A DNA stretch of 64,000 bases from positions 1-64,000 of the forward strand of contig JACKBM010000011.1 of the NCBI GenBank assembly GCA_020634575.1, read 5' to 3'. The DNA is from Ardenticatenales bacterium. Its GTDB lineage: Bacteria > Chloroflexota > Anaerolineae > Promineifilales > Promineifilaceae. Both the position numbers and the translations under genes were made by a program. The notes beneath the pieces were generated by a model. It saw only the letters and a program-made list of their open reading frames with translations. It made no database searches and had not been told where the DNA came from. Within the stretch, counting starts at the first letter, position 1. Every line of letters starts with the position of its first letter. Below, in pieces: positions 33,250 to 41,875 of this stretch.

Positions 33250-34149
33250 TTACGAGGTTTGGGCAACGGTAACCGGCGCCGGCGTTTCCCGGCGCGCCTG
33301 CCGGCGCACCAGGTAGATGGCCACCAGCCCCAAAAGCAGCAGGAGCAGCGTCGACGGCAGTTCCCAGTCGGTGCCGGTGAGCGCCGGGAACAGGGTTTCG
33401 AAGCCTTCTTCCCAGTTTTGCGTTGCGTGGAACAGCAACCCTGGAATCAATGAGCCGCCACTGCCGTTGTACAGCCAGGTGAAGACAAAGCTCAGACCGA
33501 TATTCAGCAGCAAGAACGCCACGATCGTCACCGGCTCGCGGCCCAATAATACCGGTAGATGCCAGAACCCCCAGAGCACGCCCAGGATCAGGCTGGCGCG
33601 CACCGGGCCGTAGCGGGCCTGCAGCCGGGGCAAAGCGAAACCGCGCAGGCCCAGCTCCTCACCCATCGCCCCGCGCAGAAACAATGAGACGAGAAACCCG
33701 GCTTCCAGGGAGAAAAGGAGCCGGGTCAGCCGGGCGCCGTCCAGTGTTGCCGGCGCGCCGGGGGCTGCCAACAGGAGCGCCACGCCGTAAAGAGCCAGCG
33801 GCAGGAGCGCCGCCAGGTACCACCACGGCGACAACCGCCACAGGGTCAGGCGCCGCCACAGATCGCGCAGGCCGGACCGGTCGGTCGTCCAGCCAATCAT
33901 CACCACCCCCGCAATCGAAAAGGCAAAGTCGGCCAGTCGCGTCAGCAGATAAAGCAGAAATGGCGCCATCGTCAACGTCAGGCCGGCAAATTGATATTGC
34001 TCGCCAGCCTGCAGCAACGCCAGACCGCTTTCAGCCCCATTGGCCGGGGCGATCAGGGCAAATAGGCCCAGGACACCCCAGGCAAGCCCGTAGGCAAGTA
34101 GAAAAAAATTGATCAACGGCCAATCAAGCTGTTGGCTTCGGTTCTTCAT
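33250..34149 (-). CDS. CPBP-family intramembrane metalloprotease (CAAX/Abi)
   Basis: An integral membrane protein of 299 aa with about eight hydrophobic segments. The family's catalytic motifs are present: EELGLR at 164-169 (EExxxR), GFWHLP with H197, and FHATQN with H241. Such proteases process prenylated or other membrane peptides, and some act in bacteriocin immunity. AGGAG lies 7 nt before the ATG. The start overlaps the end of the small-protein gene by 26 nt, so the two are probably translationally coupled. Confidence 0.87.
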   Translation of the reverse strand: MKNRSQQLDWPLINFFLLAYGLAWGVLGLFALIAPANGAESGLALLQAGEQYQFAGLTLTMAPFLLYLLTRLADFAFSIAGVVMIGWTTDRSGLRDLWRRLTLWRLSPWWYLAALLPLALYGVALLLAAPGAPATLDGARLTRLLFSLEAGFLVSLFLRGAMGEELGLRGFALPRLQARYGPVRASLILGVLWGFWHLPVLLGREPVTIVAFLLLNIGLSFVFTWLYNGSGGSLIPGLLFHATQNWEEGFETLFPALTGTDWELPSTLLLLLLGLVAIYLVRRQARRETPAPVTVAQTS

Positions 34150-34384
34150 CGGATACTCCTTTGCTCAGGTCTGGATGGTTTTCGTCAAGGCGAGCGACCA
34201 GCCGGATGGGCAGCCCCAGGTCGCGGATGCGGGCCAGCAGTCCGTGGAGGGCGGCCTGGTCGGCCAGCGTTCCGGTCAGGATGGTGCTGCCGCCGGTGGT
34301 CTGGCGGAGGGTCAGCTCCCCCAGCCAATCGGCCCAAGCGCCGTCCAGGATCCCATCCAGCTCAATTTGGTAGCGTTCGCTCAC
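34124..34384 (-). CDS. Small conserved protein of the LADQAALxGLL type, copy 1
   Basis: An 86-aa soluble protein with a compact alpha/beta core. The middle reads STILTGTLADQAALHGLLAR then IRDLGLPIRLV, which closely matches the protein at 62868-63086. Both copies lie just downstream of a MalT-like regulator and overlap an integral membrane protein gene. The N-terminus YQIELDGILDG matches the YQIILKGQL start of the other copy. No function is known to me. The charged C-terminal extension (about 18 aa) is unique to this copy. Confidence 0.75.
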   Translation of the reverse strand: MSERYQIELDGILDGAWADWLGELTLRQTTGGSTILTGTLADQAALHGLLARIRDLGLPIRLVARLDENHPDLSKGVSDEEPKPTA

Positions 34385-34396
34385 GGATTACCTCGT

Positions 34397-34496
34397 TTTT
34401 GTGTGGCAATGACACCCGGTGCAGACTGTTCTCGACCAGCCGGGTAGGTGGCTTCCCGCCTGCACCGTGTGTCGTTGCCTAACTTGCTACACAAAA
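34397..34496. repeat. Long imperfect hairpin between MalT-like gene and small-protein gene
   Basis: Arms GGCAATGACACCCGGTGCAG (34405-34424) and CTGCACCGTGTGTCGTTGCC (34460-34479) pair over about 20 bp with two mismatches. Outer arms TTTTGTGT (34397-34404) and ACACAAAA (about 34489-34496) extend it. In the minus-strand transcript it sits between regulator and small protein, so it could tune read-through. Confidence 0.6.
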
Positions 34497-34556
34497 GATA
34501 GCAGCCGACCGGGTGAGGCCGCATCGGCCAAAAGGGGTATCGAGGGTGTAGAGGGA

Positions 34557-37205
34557 CTAGACCAATCCCAGCTCGTAGGCCCGGGCGGCGGCTTCGGCCC
34601 GATTGGTGACATCCAGCTTGAGGTAGATGTTGCTGGTATGGCGCTTGGCCGTACTGGGGGCGATGACTAGCCGGGTGGCAATCGCCTTGTTGGATAGCCC
34701 CTGGGCAATCAGCTGCAACACCTCAATCTCGCGCGGGCTGAGTTGCTCGGCTGCGGGGTGGATGGGGAGTGGCGCGGCCTGGCTCTCGGCAACCGGAGCA
34801 GGGAGATGGCTGAGGAGCTGGCGGGCAAAATCGCCGGTCAAATCGTTCTGCCGGCTGAGGAGGGTCAGTTGGGGATGAAGAGGTCGGCCAAGCTCAAGAA
34901 AGAGCTGGTGATAACCGGCCGGTCCGCCCACCTTCAGACTTTGCTCCAGCCAATGCAACGCCTCGGCCTCGTCGTCCAGCGCAACATGGGCCTGTGCGCG
35001 CAACAGGGCCGCGACCAGCCAGCTTCCGGCCGCTGCCTGCTGGGCTGTGGCCGTCGTTAAGGGCGCCAGAAGCGTGAGGGCCCGCGCCGGTTGATCCAGG
35101 GCCAGCCAGCCGCGGGCAGCGCTGAGCGGATCCGCTACACCCAGCGCCAGCTGATTGGCCAGCAAGGCGCGCCAGCCCGGGTCAGGTTGCTGTTCCAGCA
35201 GGGCGGTTTCGGTGCTGGCCAGCGCCTGGTCCAGCTGCTGGCGGGCGTAGCCACCGGGTGCCTGCCGTTGCAATGCCTGTAGTTCGGTCAGCAACGGCTC
35301 AACCGCCGCGGGTTGCCCCTGGGCCAGCCGTAACCGGGCCAGCGCCACCAGCCCTTCGCTCTGATTGACCGGGCCGCTGAGCGCTAACAATTTGCTGGCG
35401 GCGACCAGAAGGGATTCTGCTTCGGCCAACCGGCCGGTCTCCAGACAGAGCTGCCCCAGGCTGACCTGGAGAGGGGCGGCCAGCAAAGTCCGCGGCTGAT
35501 CGGCGACCAGCGCCAGCCCGGCGCGGAAGCGCGCCTCAGCGCCGGCCAGATCACCCTGAGTGAGCAGCAACTGGCCCCAGCCCCGGGCCGCATTGAGTGC
35601 CGCCAGCATGTTGCCAGCCTCTTCATTGAGGCGCAGGGCCCGGGCAAACGTGCTGACAGCCCGCTCGGTGTCGCCCTGCCGCTGGTAGCCATAGGCCAGG
35701 TTGAGGGCTGCTGCCCCCCGCATGACCAGGCTAACCGGATCACGTTCGTACGCTGCCAGGGCCGTCAGCGCGCCCTCGGCCAACTGGACGGCTATGGCGG
35801 GCTGGCCTTGCCGGCTGGCCAGTGTGCTACGGATGACCATCTGGTAGGCGCTGTAGGGCATGGTCTCGGCCACTGCGGCCGGCATACCCTGCAACACTGT
35901 CTCTACCTCGGCCGGGCTGCCCCGGAACAGCACTGACCAGGCATGGTTGAGGATGAGCTGCGGATGCCGCGACAACATTTCCGCCGGCAACCGGCCGATC
36001 CAGCCCAGCAACTTGCTTATCTCGCCCTGGATCACCAGCTCACTGCTGGCGTCAGCCACCAGGGCCGCTGCTTCGGCAAACAGCTCGCCGGCCAGGGCAT
36101 GTTCAATCGCCTCATCCCGGTACCCCGCCCGGGCAAACCAGTCGCTGGCCACCTGGTGCAGGCCGGCAACCCGCTCGGGCTGCTCCCGGCGCAAATGCTG
36201 GCGCAACAGATTGGCAAAGAGCTGGTGGTACCGATACCAGCGCCGCTCCTCGTCCAGCGGTACAAGGAACAAATTGGCCGCTTCCAACTGGGCCAATGTC
36301 CGGGCGGCTTCGTCGCTATCGGCGTGACCCAGCAGCGCGGCACATAGCGGCGCTGAAAGACGGTCGAGTATGGCTGTGTGGAGGAGGAAATCGCGGCTAC
36401 CGGCCGGTCGCCGGGCCAACACTTCTTCGGCCAGGTAATCAAATATGTAACGATGGGAGCCGGAGAAGCCAGCGATAAAACCGGCCGGATCGTCATGCCC
36501 CTGCAAAGAGATCGCTGCCATCTGCAGACCGGCGACCCAGCCTTCAGTCCGCTCGCTCAGGTCGTTGACCGCCGCCGCCGGCAGTCCCAGCTGCATCAGC
36601 TGGTTAAGAAACTGCTCGCTTTCAGCTGCAATAAAGCGGAGATCCTGCTGCCGAATTTCGGTAACCTGACCGCTGCCGCGCAGGCGGGCCAGGGAGAAGG
36701 GGGGATCCGCCCGGCTCAGCAGCAAAAGATGGAAATTGGCCGGGGCATGGGCCAGCAGAAACAGGAGGCAGTCGTGGACGGCCGGGTTGTCGACAAGATG
36801 GTAATCATCGAGCGCCAGGATCAGGTCGTGGCCATAGGCGGCCAACAGGTTGAGCAGGGCGGTTAGCAGTGGCTGGCTGCTGGTTGGGGCCAGCGTGGGC
36901 GGCACATCCAGCGCCAGGCTGGCATCGACCTGGGCCAGCGCGGCGCAGAGATAGCGGCAGAAGCGGCCCAGCTCGTTATCGGCTTCATCGAGCGAAAGCC
37001 AGGCCAGCGCCGGGCCAGCCTGCGCTTTGAGGCTCCGCGCCCAGGCAGCCACGAGGGTCGTTTTGCCGAAGCCGGCCGGGGCGGAGAGGAGGGTTAACCG
37101 GCCGGTCAGCCCCCCCGCCAGCTGGGCCAGCAGCCGGGGTCGGACTACCAGCTGGCCTCGTGTCACCGGGATATGCAATTTCGTCTGCAACAATGATTCA
37201 GCCAC
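34557..37205 (-). CDS. MalT-like LuxR-family transcriptional regulator (STAND ATPase)
   Basis: A large cytosolic regulator of 882 aa. An N-terminal STAND NTPase domain has the P-loop APAGFGKTTLV at about 42-52 and the Walker B-like LILALDDYHLV near 137-147, followed by a winged-helix region, a long helical TPR-like sensor (about 400-800) and a C-terminal LuxR helix-turn-helix (LSPREIEVLQLIAQGLSNKA). Family members bind an inducer in the helical part and oligomerise with ATP. The GTG at 37205 (then AESLLQTKL) is chosen because a TATAAT ends 6 nt upstream. The paralogue at 60043 starts at the same protein position. Ligand and regulon unknown. Confidence 0.9.
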   Translation of the reverse strand: MAESLLQTKLHIPVTRGQLVVRPRLLAQLAGGLTGRLTLLSAPAGFGKTTLVAAWARSLKAQAGPALAWLSLDEADNELGRFCRYLCAALAQVDASLALDVPPTLAPTSSQPLLTALLNLLAAYGHDLILALDDYHLVDNPAVHDCLLFLLAHAPANFHLLLLSRADPPFSLARLRGSGQVTEIRQQDLRFIAAESEQFLNQLMQLGLPAAAVNDLSERTEGWVAGLQMAAISLQGHDDPAGFIAGFSGSHRYIFDYLAEEVLARRPAGSRDFLLHTAILDRLSAPLCAALLGHADSDEAARTLAQLEAANLFLVPLDEERRWYRYHQLFANLLRQHLRREQPERVAGLHQVASDWFARAGYRDEAIEHALAGELFAEAAALVADASSELVIQGEISKLLGWIGRLPAEMLSRHPQLILNHAWSVLFRGSPAEVETVLQGMPAAVAETMPYSAYQMVIRSTLASRQGQPAIAVQLAEGALTALAAYERDPVSLVMRGAAALNLAYGYQRQGDTERAVSTFARALRLNEEAGNMLAALNAARGWGQLLLTQGDLAGAEARFRAGLALVADQPRTLLAAPLQVSLGQLCLETGRLAEAESLLVAASKLLALSGPVNQSEGLVALARLRLAQGQPAAVEPLLTELQALQRQAPGGYARQQLDQALASTETALLEQQPDPGWRALLANQLALGVADPLSAARGWLALDQPARALTLLAPLTTATAQQAAAGSWLVAALLRAQAHVALDDEAEALHWLEQSLKVGGPAGYHQLFLELGRPLHPQLTLLSRQNDLTGDFARQLLSHLPAPVAESQAAPLPIHPAAEQLSPREIEVLQLIAQGLSNKAIATRLVIAPSTAKRHTSNIYLKLDVTNRAEAAARAYELGLV

Positions 37206-37217
37206 GACGCCATTATA
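37206..37217 (-). promoter_or_regulatory. -10 TATAAT placed for leaderless transcription of the MalT-like gene
   Basis: A consensus TATAAT (37217-37212) is followed by GGCGTC and then the GTG start, with no ribosome-binding site. No clear -35 is seen. The second MalT-like gene has the same arrangement. Confidence 0.6.
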
Positions 37218-37254
37218 GGAGAGGCGGCGCCGGCACGCATCCGCGGGGGGAATG

Positions 37255-37307
37255 GCCACGGATTAGCACGGATTTCTCCATCTGAGGAATCCGTGCTAAT
37301 CCGTGGC
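37255..37307. repeat. Perfect 20-bp inverted repeat between divergent genes
   Basis: Arms GCCACGGATTAGCACGGATT (37255-37274) and their exact complement (37288-37307) surround a 13-nt loop. Each arm holds an internal direct repeat CACGGATT. It lies between the MalT-like gene and the LysM lipoprotein, so it may be a binding site or a mobile palindromic repeat. Confidence 0.85.
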
Positions 37308-37382
37308 TCAAAATCTCTTGTCCATTTATGAGCAATTGCCAGTTTGCCTGCCGTTTGTCCGAGCCTAAGCGAGCTACAAACA

Positions 37383-37410
37383 TTGTCCGATTTGGCGATC
37401 TTGCTAGAAT
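37383..37410 (+). promoter_or_regulatory. Promoter of the LysM lipoprotein gene
   Basis: A -35 TTGTCC (37383-37388), a 16-nt spacer and an extended -10 TGC-TAGAAT (TAGAAT at 37405-37410) precede the gene by 67 nt. Confidence 0.55.
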
Positions 37411-37477
37411 GTGCGGCTGTTGGTCCGATCTGACGTGTTATTTTTCAACTGGAGTTAGACGGCTTGTGAGAGTAAAA

Positions 37478-38575
37478 ATGAAATTTGTGCGCAGCCAAAC
37501 GTTGCTTCTTGTTCTGTTAGCCCTTAGCCTGCTGGCCGCCTGTAGCACGGAAGTCCAGACGGTCGAAGTCACCCGCCTGGTCAACCAGGAGGTCGCTGTT
37601 GAAGTCACCCGCGTTGTTCAGGAAATCAGCACGGTGGAAGTGCCGGTTGAGGTGACCCGGCTCGTTGAAGTGCTGGTGCCGGTCACACCCACAGAGACGA
37701 CCGAGCCCCCGACGGAAACCCCCACTGAAGTGGCCGTTGAACCCACCGCTGAGAGCCAGGTTTACCTGGTTCAGGCTGGGGACACTCTGGCCGTCATTGC
37801 TGCCCGCACCGGCGTCTCCCTGGATGCCATCCTGGCGGCCAATAACCTGACCACCAATTCCCTGATCACGGTGGGCCAACAGCTTGTCATTCCCGGTTGG
37901 GATGGTGAGCTGGTCGCCGTCACGCCGGTCGCGACCTCAGTCGCTGCACCGGCCGCCACACCGGTACCGGTTCAGGTCGGGCCTGTCGGCCCTAATCTGC
38001 TGCCGAACTGGTCGTTTGAAGAAGGCTGGTACTTCTACCAGGGCGTGGCTGAATGGCAGATCCCGAATAGCTGGCTGCTCTATGTCGACGAAGGACCGAA
38101 CACCTTGTCGCCGGGTGACGGGGGTAACTTCCTCCGGCCGGAAATCCGCGTTGTACCCCGTTCGGACATCCCGCCCAACGAGCACAACCTGTTCATCTTT
38201 GATGGCAACAACACCATCAAAGCGTTCAAGGGTGGCGCCCCGACCAGCTTTGCTATCTTTGCCGACGTCACGCTGCAGCCCGGCCGTTACCGTCTGACCA
38301 TCAGCTTCTTCCCGGATATCGTGGCCGGCTACGACAATGGCAGTAAGGTCTGGGCCGCGCAGCCGTTCTCCTCGGAAGCTCGGCTCATCGTCAACAACGG
38401 CGGCACAGACTGGGCCACGCCCGTCCCCGGCCAGAAGACAACCTGGACCTACGACTTCTCCGTGGATGCGGCCGGCGTTGTTCGCGTCGGCGGCGCCTTC
38501 CGTAGCCGCTACATCAACAACAACAACGGCTGGTTCCTGGACGCCTGGTCGCTCCAGGCGCTGGGCACGCCCTAG
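37478..38575 (+). CDS. LysM-domain lipoprotein with VEVTR stalk and lectin-like C-terminal domain
   Basis: A 365-aa surface lipoprotein. The signal peptide ends in LLAAC (Cys at about 21). A stalk of repeated VEVTR units (VEVTRLV, VEVTRVV, VEVTRLV) and a Thr/Pro/Glu stretch lead to one LysM domain (about 97-146: YLVQAGDTLAVIAARTGVSL and continuing to GQQLVIPG), which binds N-acetylglucosamine-containing glycans. The C-terminal domain (about 175-365: NLLPNWSFEEG ... WFLDAWSLQALG) has the look of a beta-sandwich carbohydrate-binding module. It probably anchors to or senses cell-wall polysaccharide. Start ATG at 37478, where the hydrophobic signal begins; weak GAGAG upstream. Confidence 0.85.
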   Translation: MKFVRSQTLLLVLLALSLLAACSTEVQTVEVTRLVNQEVAVEVTRVVQEISTVEVPVEVTRLVEVLVPVTPTETTEPPTETPTEVAVEPTAESQVYLVQAGDTLAVIAARTGVSLDAILAANNLTTNSLITVGQQLVIPGWDGELVAVTPVATSVAAPAATPVPVQVGPVGPNLLPNWSFEEGWYFYQGVAEWQIPNSWLLYVDEGPNTLSPGDGGNFLRPEIRVVPRSDIPPNEHNLFIFDGNNTIKAFKGGAPTSFAIFADVTLQPGRYRLTISFFPDIVAGYDNGSKVWAAQPFSSEARLIVNNGGTDWATPVPGQKTTWTYDFSVDAAGVVRVGGAFRSRYINNNNGWFLDAWSLQALGTP

Positions 38576-38717
38576 TAGGTGAGATAGAAGCCGTATCCAA
38601 AAATGGTGTGTCGGCGTTAAAACTGCAGTAAGAAACGCCGACACCGTTCCCGGCCGGCAGCGCGAGGCGTTCAAGCGCCACCCCTTTGCCGAGCTCAGGG
38701 TGAGTCCGCCAGATGCG

Positions 38718-38759
38718 GACTTGACGTTCGCGACTAAGTCTAGGCGCGAACGTCAAGTC
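38718..38759. repeat. Perfect 15-bp inverted repeat
   Basis: GACTTGACGTTCGCG (38718-38732) and CGCGAACGTCAAGTC (38745-38759) flank a 12-nt loop, between two plus-strand lipoprotein genes. No T-run follows. The surrounding 38576-38831 carries no gene I can support. Confidence 0.8.
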
Positions 38760-38782
38760 TGCCTTCAGCAGACGCGCCCGTA

Positions 38783-38805
38783 GCGTGGCAGTTCACTGCC
38801 TCGCG
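38783..38805. repeat. Short repeat with GGCAG-TTCA-CTGCC hairpin, copy 1
   Basis: The 23-bp stretch around GTGGCAGTTCACTGCCTCG recurs identically at 48880-48902. It contains a 5-bp stem with a TTCA loop and lies just before a lipoprotein gene. Confidence 0.6.
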
Positions 38806-38831
38806 CTGCCCGCCGAGAGGCCAACAGCACC

Positions 38832-39854
38832 ATGACCTGGTTTGCCAGATTTCAGCCTCTCCACCACACAATTCTCCTCCTGACTATCGCCCTGACCGCT
38901 TGCAACACCGCACCCACACCGCCAACCCGCGAGCTGGCCGAACTGGCTCCCCCACTCAAAGAACCAGCCACCAGCAAGGCAACGCCCGCAGCCAACCCGT
39001 CTGCGGCGCCATCAGCTACCCACACCGTATCGCCGGCCGCTCCCACCTGCACACAAACCGCCACCCCGGACACCCTCGTCGAACTCAGCGAGCCGTGGCC
39101 GACCGCCGCTACGCCATCACGGACCCCCACCACGACGCCCGCGTCCACGCTTGCGCCAGCCCAGGAAGGCGACGCATTGGCGACATTGATGGCCACAAAC
39201 GGCGGCTGTGCGCTGCCCTGTTGGTGGGGCGTAACCCCCGGCGTCACCGGTGCCCAGGCCGCCCGCGACCTCTTTGCCGCCCAGGGAATCGACGACTGGG
39301 TCCTGAGCAACGCGTCGCCGCCTTACGCGACCATGGCGCTCGGCTATCCCCGCCCTGACAACGCCTCGTTTTTCCGGGATGTCGCTGTTACCTTCTGGCT
39401 GGATGATGGCCAGGTTTACTTTATCGGCGTAGACGGCAGCCTTCCAGATGATGTGCTCCGGCCGATCGCCATCGAACTTTGGGCGCCTTATGGGCCAGCC
39501 GCGCTGCTCAACCAGTACGGCCAGCCAATCTTCATTGAGTTGGCTCCGATAAATAACTCAACCTATTACCGCCTGATTTTTGCCTACGACACGATCGGCG
39601 TGGAAATTGTATACGTCTTGCCCTTTGCATTACAGGCTGACGGGCAGGCACGGGTTTGCCTTGAGCTGGAGTCAGTGGACTACATTGCTTTGGCTCTCTA
39701 TCAGCCTGATCAGGCGAGCCAGGCGCCCATCGGCCTCCTTCGCAACCGGCCGGATACCCACACCAGCTGGGAATCAGCCACCGGCCTCAGCCGGGCTGAC
39801 CTGGCTGAACTCCTGCTAGATAACACCTCAGCGCCTTGCCTCAACCTGCCATGA
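38832..39854 (+). CDS. Secreted lipoprotein of unknown function
   Basis: A 340-aa lipoprotein with signal peptide and lipobox LTAC (Cys at about 24). A long Thr/Pro/Ala-rich stalk runs to about residue 110, followed by a globular domain. Notable is the motif CALPCWWGVTPGVTG with two closely spaced cysteines and paired tryptophans, which I have the impression recurs in Chloroflexota lipoproteins. The rest is mixed alpha/beta, ending with a cysteine (SAPCLNLP). No known family. It is separated by 71 nt from the glycosyltransferase gene. Confidence 0.75.
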   Translation: MTWFARFQPLHHTILLLTIALTACNTAPTPPTRELAELAPPLKEPATSKATPAANPSAAPSATHTVSPAAPTCTQTATPDTLVELSEPWPTAATPSRTPTTTPASTLAPAQEGDALATLMATNGGCALPCWWGVTPGVTGAQAARDLFAAQGIDDWVLSNASPPYATMALGYPRPDNASFFRDVAVTFWLDDGQVYFIGVDGSLPDDVLRPIAIELWAPYGPAALLNQYGQPIFIELAPINNSTYYRLIFAYDTIGVEIVYVLPFALQADGQARVCLELESVDYIALALYQPDQASQAPIGLLRNRPDTHTSWESATGLSRADLAELLLDNTSAPCLNLP

Positions 39855-39870
39855 CGCCCGCTCCCGCTTT

Positions 39871-39879
39871 TGATAGAAT
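39871..39879 (+). promoter_or_regulatory. Extended -10 promoter element of the membrane glycosyltransferase gene
   Basis: TGA-TAGAAT (39871-39879) matches the extended -10 pattern, about 46 nt before the ATG, which has AGGAG upstream. No good -35 is visible. Confidence 0.45.
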
Positions 39880-39925
39880 GACCTCTTTGGCGGCGCGGCG
39901 TGATGCTGGCCGGTAAAGGAGCAGG

Positions 39926-41875
39926 ATGAGCGCCAGCGTGGAGAAGCAGGAGGAGATAGCAGGGGGGCGTTGGTTGCCCGCCAGCGGACTGGCTCTACTC
40001 TTACTCGTGGCCGCCTGGCTCCGGCTGGGCTGGGTCGGTATCAGCTCGTTCAGCTTTGATGAGGCCCGGGTCAGCGATATGGCGTTGCAGATGGCCCGTG
40101 ACGGCGAGTTTGCCGCCCTGGGTATGCAATCTTCGGCCGGCGTGCCCAACTTCCCGGCTGCCGTCTGGCTCTACGCCATCCCCTTTGCCCTGACTACCAA
40201 TCCACAGCTGGCCATCTGGCTGACGGGGTTGGTCAATGTGGCCGGCGTGGCCGTCCTTTGGTGGCTGGCCCGGCGTCTTTGGGGCGAGTTACCGGCCCTG
40301 GTCGCCGGCGGCCTGATGGCCGTTTCTCCCTTCCTGGTTTTTTATTCCCGTAGCGTCTGGAGCCAGAATTGGCTGGCACCGCTGGCCGTTTTCTGGGCGG
40401 CCACCGCCTATCTGGGTGTCACCGCCGCCCCGGGCCGGCGCCGTTTTTTCTGGCTGGCGGTCCACATTTTTCTGGCCGGCTTTGTTGGGCAAGTCCATAT
40501 CGCCGGTTTTGCCCTGGTTCTGGCTTCCGTCTGGCTCATTTTCGTTTACCGTCTTTGGCGTGATCTCCCGGCTTTGCTCGTTGGCGGCCTGCTGGCCGCG
40601 CTCCTGATGGTGCCGACGATTTACCTGATAGCTTGCTGTGGCGAAGGGGCGAAAGCGGAGCTGGCCGCGCTGCTGGAGCAGCCCTCCCATTGGGATGGGG
40701 CCGTGCTGGGCCAGCTCTGGCAGCTGGCGACTGGTCGTGACGGTACGCTGTTCTGGTTAGGCAGGGGCTACGGTTGGCCGGCTTATGTGGGCTGGTTACC
40801 GGCCGGTCTCACCCTCCTTCTGCTGGCCGGCCTGCTCTGGAGCGGCTGGGCGCTCTTGGCGCCACACCGGGCCGCGCCCCTGGCGCCTGCCTCGCCCGAC
40901 TGGCGCTTCCTCACCTTTATTCTCGCCTGGGCCGTCTGCGGCTTGCTCCTCTTTATGCGCGGCAAGGCGCCAGCGCAGATTCATTACCAGCTCGTCGCCC
41001 TGCCGGCGCTCTGGCTGCTGGCCGCTGGCCTGTTCACGGCGCACCGTTGGCTGCGCTGGCTGGCATTGCTCCTGGCGTTGCTCCTCGTGGCCCAGCTCAC
41101 CCTCTCCGTCCGGGCCTTGAACCTGGTCGAAACAGAGCTGGTGCCGGGCGGGATGGGGACGCCGCTCCGCTATCCGCAGGCGGCCGTGGACGCACTCAAA
41201 GCCTCTGGCCGGCCGCTTGTCACCGAGACCGTCGGCAGCAACACCGCCTTTGACGGCGATGCTGCTTTCTTCGACATTTTGCTGCGCGGTTACCCGCACC
41301 AACTGGCGGATGGCCAGACCGCCCTGCTGCTGCCGGACGAACCGGCTGAGTTGCTGTTCACCTTCACCAATGTGCCGGCGTATCAGATTGCGGCATCGCT
41401 TGGTCTGGCAACGGCGCCGCAGCAGTTCCCGCGCCGGGCCAACGAACCACCCTATGTGGCGTTAACCGTCTCGGCTCCGGGCCAACTGTTGACCGCGTTT
41501 GACCCCATCGAACCGGTGACGCTGGCCAATGGGGCCACCCTGCTGGGCTGGCGGCTGGAACCCGTGAACGATGGCGCCAGGCTGCGGCTGCTTACTTTCT
41601 GGCAAATCAGCGAACCGCCGGTTGACGGCCATTTTCAGCAGTTCAACCATCTCTACCTGGTTGGCGGGACCGAACCGGCCGCCGTCAGCGATGTCTACAC
41701 CTCGTCGCGGGCCTGGGCGCAGGGAGACTACCTGGTCACCTGGGCCGAGTTTGACCGGCCGGCTGGCGCCATCGACCATTTTGATGTTGGTATGTACAGC
41801 TGGCCTGACCTGACCCGCTCCTCGTGGCAACTGGATCCGTCTCTGAACCTGATTACTCTCGTTGTACCAGAGTAG
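39926..41875 (+). CDS. Polytopic membrane glycosyltransferase (ArnT/PMT, GT39/GT83-like)
   Basis: A 649-aa protein with around a dozen membrane helices in the first 400 residues and a soluble C-terminal domain. The first extracytoplasmic loop contains FSFDEARVSDMALQMARDG, where the acidic residues match the catalytic DE of the ArnT/PMT superfamily that uses lipid-linked sugars. The C-terminal part (about 515-649) is beta-rich. It probably glycosylates envelope lipids, polysaccharide or proteins outside the membrane. Its end overlaps the convergent GT4 gene by 23 bp. Confidence 0.85.
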   Translation: MSASVEKQEEIAGGRWLPASGLALLLLVAAWLRLGWVGISSFSFDEARVSDMALQMARDGEFAALGMQSSAGVPNFPAAVWLYAIPFALTTNPQLAIWLTGLVNVAGVAVLWWLARRLWGELPALVAGGLMAVSPFLVFYSRSVWSQNWLAPLAVFWAATAYLGVTAAPGRRRFFWLAVHIFLAGFVGQVHIAGFALVLASVWLIFVYRLWRDLPALLVGGLLAALLMVPTIYLIACCGEGAKAELAALLEQPSHWDGAVLGQLWQLATGRDGTLFWLGRGYGWPAYVGWLPAGLTLLLLAGLLWSGWALLAPHRAAPLAPASPDWRFLTFILAWAVCGLLLFMRGKAPAQIHYQLVALPALWLLAAGLFTAHRWLRWLALLLALLLVAQLTLSVRALNLVETELVPGGMGTPLRYPQAAVDALKASGRPLVTETVGSNTAFDGDAAFFDILLRGYPHQLADGQTALLLPDEPAELLFTFTNVPAYQIAASLGLATAPQQFPRRANEPPYVALTVSAPGQLLTAFDPIEPVTLANGATLLGWRLEPVNDGARLRLLTFWQISEPPVDGHFQQFNHLYLVGGTEPAAVSDVYTSSRAWAQGDYLVTWAEFDRPAGAIDHFDVGMYSWPDLTRSSWQLDPSLNLITLVVPE

